NCBI GenBank assembly: GCA_001839685.1
Contig: MLAK01000825.1
Span: 46,433 to 58,182, forward strand
Direction: 5' to 3'
Length of the DNA stretch: 11,750 bases
Source of the DNA: Tritrichomonas foetus
Lineage: Eukaryota > Parabasalia > Tritrichomonadida > Tritrichomonadidae
Shown here: in pieces, positions 7,214 to 11,750 of the stretch
Position numbering within the stretch: position 1 is the first letter of the stretch
Layout of the letters: each line of letters starts with the position of its first letter
Program-made: the position numbers and the translations under genes
The notes under the pieces: generated by a model
What the model was told of the DNA's origin: nothing
What the model saw: the letters and a program-made list of their open reading frames with translations, nothing else
Database searches by the model: none

Positions 7214-10200
7214 ATGCAAATCCCATCCATTGGTGGAAATATTCTACCAAAAGCGAAACCTACTGGTTTGTTCGCCATTATTTATCCAATTGCATCAATT
7301 CATCTTTTGATGATCAATATTCCACGAATAGCGAATTATATTCCCAACATTTTTTTGAACCTTCAAGCGCATTTTATCGCCCATTGGCTTCCATACCACG
7401 AGAAGCCACTCCCTGAATACAATTTAGTCAGCGAAATTTTATTCTTCGATCCACTCATCAAACAATTATCATCAGACATTTTATTCTTCGATCCACTCAT
7501 CAAACAATTATCATCAGACATTTTTGATTATCTCGTTGTCATTTTAAATGCTTTACAACTTTTAATTTTTATCTGTAGCTCATGGTTTTTTTCAAAGTAC
7601 CAAATGCTATTTTATGCAATTCATATTACGATAGTGGTATTTTTTGATATAGTCTATCCAATAGTTATGGTACCATCACTTGTTCAAGCTGGCCACCATA
7701 TCGCAAGTTTGTATTCACAAGTGAACACATACGATATAATTTTGATGTCATTTCTGATAATTTTTATCATCGTCAATTTTAGTTTAATGTTTCTTTATTA
7801 TAAATTTCTTTCGTGTTCAGTATATATTAAAGATGAACCATTTTATTCTTATGATGGAACCTTCAAATATTTAACGTTGATAATTCCTGGAGTCTTTGGC
7901 TTTTTTCAAAAAATATCGCCTTTGATTTCCAAAGATTTTCAATTTGTTATTATTCTTTTACATATCATATTAAATATTATTATGTTGATCTGGTGTTTTT
8001 GGCCACCTCATGCTCAAATTTATGGAACTGTCATTTATGGTGCTAATTTCCTCTCAATTATTGTTTTAGATATCTGGAGAATTGTTTATCCAACACATAA
8101 ACCAATTTTTATCGTTATTTCATTAATCATTTATATTTTTTGCTTTATATTGGTTTGGATTTTCATTAAAATCCGTGTTGGAAGATTAGTTAAAAGCCGT
8201 ACCAATAAAGAGATTGTTCTTCGTTTTCGCATCTCAATGATCACAAATTCCAATTTTAATGAAAGTTTGATTGATTTTACAATAGATAACATTAAAACTG
8301 ATACTGAAAGATTACAAATTGCTAGATTTTGTAGTCTCTTCCCCGAATTTTATGCACGGTCTTATGAACTTATTACATCATTACGAAAAGTTAAAACTTT
8401 TTCAATATTTGAAGGATTTCTTCAACAAGAGATTTTTCATTTGCAAATGCTTCGACAATCATATTGCCGTGTTGCAGAAATTGATAAAATGACTTCATTG
8501 AAATCTTCTATTGTTTGTTTACAAAAGCTGACATGGCAAAGGATAAAATTCCAAAATTCATTTGTTCGTGATTGTGAAATTTATTTTATTAGAAATTCTA
8601 TGTGCACTGAAATTTGGAAAACTTTAATTTCAAAATATCCAAACAATGTTCTGGTTGCACATCATTATTCTAAATTCCTTCTTGATTGTAAGATGGATTA
8701 TGAAAATGCAGCATTATGGGAAAATAGATCACTTCAACTTGAAGAAGGAAAAGTTTTCCAATATGATGAGGGTATTGTACATTTATTAAGATCGTATCCT
8801 TTTTATGCTGATAGAGTCTTAGGAAATATTACATTAACAAGTATGAATGATTTAGAAGTTAATGTTAAAAATCAAATTATTAAGAGAATGACCAATGAAC
8901 CTGAATTAAGAACCGAACTTCAACATGCTTTAACAAATTTAAAACCAAAATATATTCCATTTATTACACTAATTAATATATTGAAGGTACTCTTTATCAT
9001 TAGTTTGTGGATATTTTGTATATTAAGTATCTCTAGTACTTATGTTCAAAGCAATGATATTTTCGAAATGATTCAACATTTCGAAACTTTAAGCACTCGT
9101 GGAACAATTGCTGCGATTTCTTATATGACAAAATTTATTGAGATTGAATTTAAATATGAAGAATCACTATATTACTGTGCAATAGATCAATATGATCCCG
9201 ACTATCATATACATAGTGCTTATACTGCATTATATTATTATAACCTTGTAATTAATTGGTCATGTAGTCATACTATATCTAATAAAATGAAAAATATCTT
9301 ATTTGAAACAGAAATTCCAAATATAACTCAAATAGACGAGATTAAAAATACACCTTTTGTGTGTAATGAAATGTATTTTTTGACTTGTCTTATAACAGTT
9401 CAGAAACTCTATTCTAAAAGTGTTTTACTTTCTGGTAATATTCTGAATGACATGATTGATATGTTAATCGACGAAGTCTGCGATTATGGGATCAATGTTG
9501 CAAACATTGAAGGCACACAGAATTTAACACTTTTCATTATTACTGGATCAATCACATTTATTTTATTCATACTAATTTATTATTTTCTTTTCTTTTTATA
9601 TTTTAGATATCTCAAAAAAATTCAAAAATTACTCAAATCTGTTCCGAAAGAAGTAATTGATAACGCTTATGCACAAAGTGAAATCAACGAAAATTCTAAT
9701 GAAACTAGAAATAATTTTAGCTTTTCAGAGTTTTTGTTTCTTATTGATTTTATTTTTACACTGCTTTTAGTTGGTGGTCAAATATTTTATTACACAAAAA
9801 CAAATTACCAAATTAATTTTTATATTGATTTAATCAAAGAATTGAAGCATGTAATTCAACGTAAAACTCGAGCTTATCAAATTTTATATGATGCTACATC
9901 AATAATGCTTTATCCTGATCAATCAAAAACTCTTTGGACACATATGGCTAAAAAATTGACGGCTACAAATGAAGCTCATTATTATGGAAAGAAAAGTAAC
10001 ATTTATAAATATGATGTTGGATCGAAGATTAACCAAGTTGCCAATCAAAAGAATTGTATTGGTGGAAATCATAATCCACAGCCACCAAATTGCTTAAATA
10101 TCGATGAATCAATGGTTAAATTTCGTGATTTGGTTACTCATTTTGTTAATGAACCGAGTCATCGATTATATTCTGAACTTTTTGAATCACTTTTTTCTTA

Positions 10201-11395
10201 CTTTACTTACACATTTGATAACATTATTACATTTATTGCTGAAATCATTCAGGATCAAGCCGATAATTCAATGGGTGATATATTTAGGCCAGCGCTTGGG
10301 TTTATCTTCGGTTCATTGTTTGGCTTATTTTTTGGACTTCTTTTAAATCATCAAATGTGTAACATATTCAGGGCTGCGATTTTACTAATTCAAAAAATTA
10401 ATCCAACTGATCTGATTAATAATCGAGAAATAATTGATTTTTTATTTTCAAATAAACAAGACAAAATAGTTGGAAGTTCAGCAGAAAATATTGTCTTAAA
10501 TAGCACAATACCTACGACTGTTTTGAACCATGAAGGCATTGTTTTACAGCTGAATCCTGCATTTTCATCGTACTTCGAATATGATGAATTACACATTGTT
10601 GGACAACATATGAGTAAATTTATTCATGATGATAATGGTTTAAGAGATTTTGAATCAATTGTCTATAGAATAGTTGATTCACTATTAATTAGCGATTGTA
10701 AAATTATGAAAGGAGATGGACGATTGATTGAATGCGAATTAACTCTTGTTCCTTTTTATGAAGCAAAAGGAAAAATGAAATATTGTTCTGTTATATTTAT
10801 TGACAAATATGCTTTAAAAATGCAGAAAAAGCAATGTGAAGAGATTAACACCCAATGTAATAATTTAATATCATTCTTGAATATGAATATTCCACGAAAG
10901 TATGAGAATTGTGTTATTACCATAATTAAATTTTCGAATTTCGAAATCAAAAAATTGAATTACTTCGAAAACATCTATAATGATGTTGGAAGTTTTATAT
11001 CTCACTATAAAACAATGAATAAATTATTCATTGGTAATGGTGTTATTGTGGTTACAAATGAATCTCATGATGCTGCTTTGGAAAGCGTTGAACTTTCCGA
11101 GAAAATAGTTGAATATATTGACGAAAAAGGTATACATTGTGGATTTTCAATAGTCATTGCAAAAGGAACATTTGAATCAATGCCTCTTAAAATGAAAAAT
11201 CGAGATAATCGATTGTTGAAAGGTACCATCATTAAAATGGTGAGAAAACTTGTTGAAATGCACAAAATGGGACATATTGTTGTTTCACAAGAAATATATG
11301 ATGAAGTTGCAAATCATGATATTGAATTCTTTAAGGAAGAAGGTGAAATACCATGCTATTCAATTGAAATTAGAAAATCTCCTTTATATTTTTAG
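7214..11395 (+). CDS. Polytopic membrane protein with PAS domain and degenerate class III cyclase-like domain
   Basis: 1393 residues; the first ATG follows an in-frame TGA at 7172, and the stop is TAG. Likely membrane spans: about 105-126, 132-153, 173-196, 219-232 (weak), 242-263, 270-291, 297-319, 586-607, 772-795, 840-860 and 1026-1044, plus a possible N-terminal one near 18-33. Between spans 7 and 8 lies a helical, TPR-like region (about 320-580). Large loops follow spans 8 and 10. A PAS domain covers about 1096-1198 (NPAF at 1114-1117, then a FEYDEL...VG turn and HDDN), joined by a short helix (about 1199-1226) to a cyclase-type fold, about 1230-1387. This layout matches the large trichomonad PAS/nucleotide-cyclase membrane family, so sensing and signalling is the expected role. 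However, the two metal-binding Asp positions read T1236 (in ITIIKFS) and N1275 (in FIGNG), and the transition-state Asn/Arg positions read K1341 and K1345. It is probably a non-catalytic pseudocyclase. Confidence 0.85.
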   Translation: MQIPSIGGNILPKAKPTGLFAIIYPIASIHLLMINIPRIANYIPNIFLNLQAHFIAHWLPYHEKPLPEYNLVSEILFFDPLIKQLSSDILFFDPLIKQLSSDIFDYLVVILNALQLLIFICSSWFFSKYQMLFYAIHITIVVFFDIVYPIVMVPSLVQAGHHIASLYSQVNTYDIILMSFLIIFIIVNFSLMFLYYKFLSCSVYIKDEPFYSYDGTFKYLTLIIPGVFGFFQKISPLISKDFQFVIILLHIILNIIMLIWCFWPPHAQIYGTVIYGANFLSIIVLDIWRIVYPTHKPIFIVISLIIYIFCFILVWIFIKIRVGRLVKSRTNKEIVLRFRISMITNSNFNESLIDFTIDNIKTDTERLQIARFCSLFPEFYARSYELITSLRKVKTFSIFEGFLQQEIFHLQMLRQSYCRVAEIDKMTSLKSSIVCLQKLTWQRIKFQNSFVRDCEIYFIRNSMCTEIWKTLISKYPNNVLVAHHYSKFLLDCKMDYENAALWENRSLQLEEGKVFQYDEGIVHLLRSYPFYADRVLGNITLTSMNDLEVNVKNQIIKRMTNEPELRTELQHALTNLKPKYIPFITLINILKVLFIISLWIFCILSISSTYVQSNDIFEMIQHFETLSTRGTIAAISYMTKFIEIEFKYEESLYYCAIDQYDPDYHIHSAYTALYYYNLVINWSCSHTISNKMKNILFETEIPNITQIDEIKNTPFVCNEMYFLTCLITVQKLYSKSVLLSGNILNDMIDMLIDEVCDYGINVANIEGTQNLTLFIITGSITFILFILIYYFLFFLYFRYLKKIQKLLKSVPKEVIDNAYAQSEINENSNETRNNFSFSEFLFLIDFIFTLLLVGGQIFYYTKTNYQINFYIDLIKELKHVIQRKTRAYQILYDATSIMLYPDQSKTLWTHMAKKLTATNEAHYYGKKSNIYKYDVGSKINQVANQKNCIGGNHNPQPPNCLNIDESMVKFRDLVTHFVNEPSHRLYSELFESLFSYFTYTFDNIITFIAEIIQDQADNSMGDIFRPALGFIFGSLFGLFFGLLLNHQMCNIFRAAILLIQKINPTDLINNREIIDFLFSNKQDKIVGSSAENIVLNSTIPTTVLNHEGIVLQLNPAFSSYFEYDELHIVGQHMSKFIHDDNGLRDFESIVYRIVDSLLISDCKIMKGDGRLIECELTLVPFYEAKGKMKYCSVIFIDKYALKMQKKQCEEINTQCNNLISFLNMNIPRKYENCVITIIKFSNFEIKKLNYFENIYNDVGSFISHYKTMNKLFIGNGVIVVTNESHDAALESVELSEKIVEYIDEKGIHCGFSIVIAKGTFESMPLKMKNRDNRLLKGTIIKMVRKLVEMHKMGHIVVSQEIYDEVANHDIEFFKEEGEIPCYSIEIRKSPLYF
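7436..7519 (+). repeat. Perfect 42-bp in-frame tandem duplication
   Basis: Positions 7436-7477 and 7478-7519 are identical over 42 bases and encode ILFFDPLIKQLSSD twice (residues 75-88 and 89-102), immediately before the first strong membrane span. The lack of any difference points to a very recent duplication, or to an assembly artefact. Confidence 0.97.
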
Positions 11396-11605
11396 AGTTA
11401 TAATTTTACAGAAGCCTCTTGAATATAACACTGCAGAATTTAATATATTCCATTAGATTTTTTTTTTGTTATTTGTTATTTATATTGTTAGATAAAATAT
11501 GATACACTATATTCCTTTATTATTTATTATTTCTTTTATTCTTGTATTTATGAAGAGCAAGTTTCAGATATTAGTCTTTATGACAAAGCATAAACCTCCT
11601 ATATG
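11396..11605. other. AT-rich 3' flank of the PAS/cyclase-like gene
   Basis: No gene. Contains poly-T and a TAAA at 11493-11496, about 100 nt past the stop, that might serve for polyadenylation. An inverted pair TAAACCT (11591-11597) / AGGTTTA (11608-11614) at its right edge overlaps the hairpin that follows. Confidence 0.5.
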
Positions 11606-11661
11606 AAAGGTTTACAAAGTGGTCCCCCAAAGGTTTTTGTGGGACCACCCCATAAACCTTT
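11606..11661. repeat. GC-rich imperfect hairpin, 21-nt arms
   Basis: Arms 11606-11626 and 11641-11661 are reverse complements at 17 of 21 positions: nine pairs (AAAGGTTTA/TAAACCTTT), a 4x4 internal loop, then eight pairs (GTGGTCCC/GGGACCAC), closing a 14-nt loop. A further CATAAACCT at 11589 and CAAAGGTTT at 11628 allow alternative pairings. The base composition stands out sharply from the AT-rich surroundings, as expected of a structured RNA, an excised or miniature mobile element, or a dispersed genomic repeat. No gene overlaps it. Confidence 0.65.
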
Positions 11662-11662
11662 G

Positions 11663-11718
11663 TCCTACCACACACACTACCACTCACCACTACCATCATC
11701 ACTACCACCATCACTAAT
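11663..11718 (+). repeat. 56-nt G-free low-complexity tract (CAC/CTA rich)
   Basis: The plus strand has no G across the whole interval and is built from CACTACCA/ATCATC-like triplets, directly right of the hairpin. Simple-sequence DNA with strong strand asymmetry; no coding role seen. Confidence 0.8.
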
Positions 11719-11750
11719 GATATATACTAATGACTTATACTAATGACATA
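11713..11750 (+). repeat. 13-bp tandem repeat running into the window end
   Basis: ACTAATGA recurs exactly every 13 bp (11713, 11726, 11739), with five-base linkers TATAT and CTTAT and a third linker cut off by the window. The array probably continues to the right. Confidence 0.8.

Noticed and set aside
1..11750. tRNA, rRNA, CRISPR array or bacterial operon signals
   Set aside because: No T-loop-like GGTTCRANNCC with a matching acceptor stem, no spaced short repeats, and no gene overlaps or Shine-Dalgarno pattern were seen.

Overview
The window looks like nuclear DNA of a parabasalid protist (Trichomonas/Tritrichomonas type). The reasons are very AT-rich spacers, long genes with no introns, ATG starts, and above all the architecture of the largest gene: many membrane spans, then a PAS domain, then a class III cyclase-like domain. 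That layout is the hallmark of a large trichomonad protein family. Assignment to genus is not possible from this sequence alone. One ambiguous base (N at 6486) shows it is draft assembly.

Layout: (1) 2-1318 (+): the 3' part of a gene for a low-complexity, Pro/Ser/Thr-rich protein. It starts in a 30-bp (10-residue) tandem repeat and carries about 20 Ser/Thr-Pro sites and a KEN box. (2) 1613-2308 (-): a small all-helical protein resembling a BAR domain, converging on gene 1. (3) 2309-3542: a long AT-rich divergent spacer. (4) 3543-5429 (+): a short Sec24-like COPII coat protein. (5) 5430-7213: a 1.8-kb spacer with no intact gene. It holds broken protein-like open stretches on both strands, a perfect 20-bp palindrome and the N. 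(6) 7214-11395 (+): a 1393-residue polytopic membrane protein with a PAS domain and a C-terminal cyclase fold that has lost both metal-binding aspartates. It also has a perfect 42-bp in-frame duplication. (7) 11396-11750: an AT-rich tail ending in a conspicuous GC-rich imperfect hairpin, a 56-nt G-free low-complexity tract and a 13-bp tandem repeat cut by the window edge.

The genes do not form an operon and no common pathway is visible. The divergent BAR-like and Sec24-like genes would both act on membrane curvature or vesicle formation, and the last gene is probably a sensor or signalling scaffold in a membrane. Nothing found amounts to a clearly new system. The best leads are the apparently catalytically dead cyclase domain with its fresh 42-bp duplication, the cell-cycle-type motifs in the first gene, the decayed coding remnants in the 1.8-kb spacer, and the hairpin/minisatellite at the right end.
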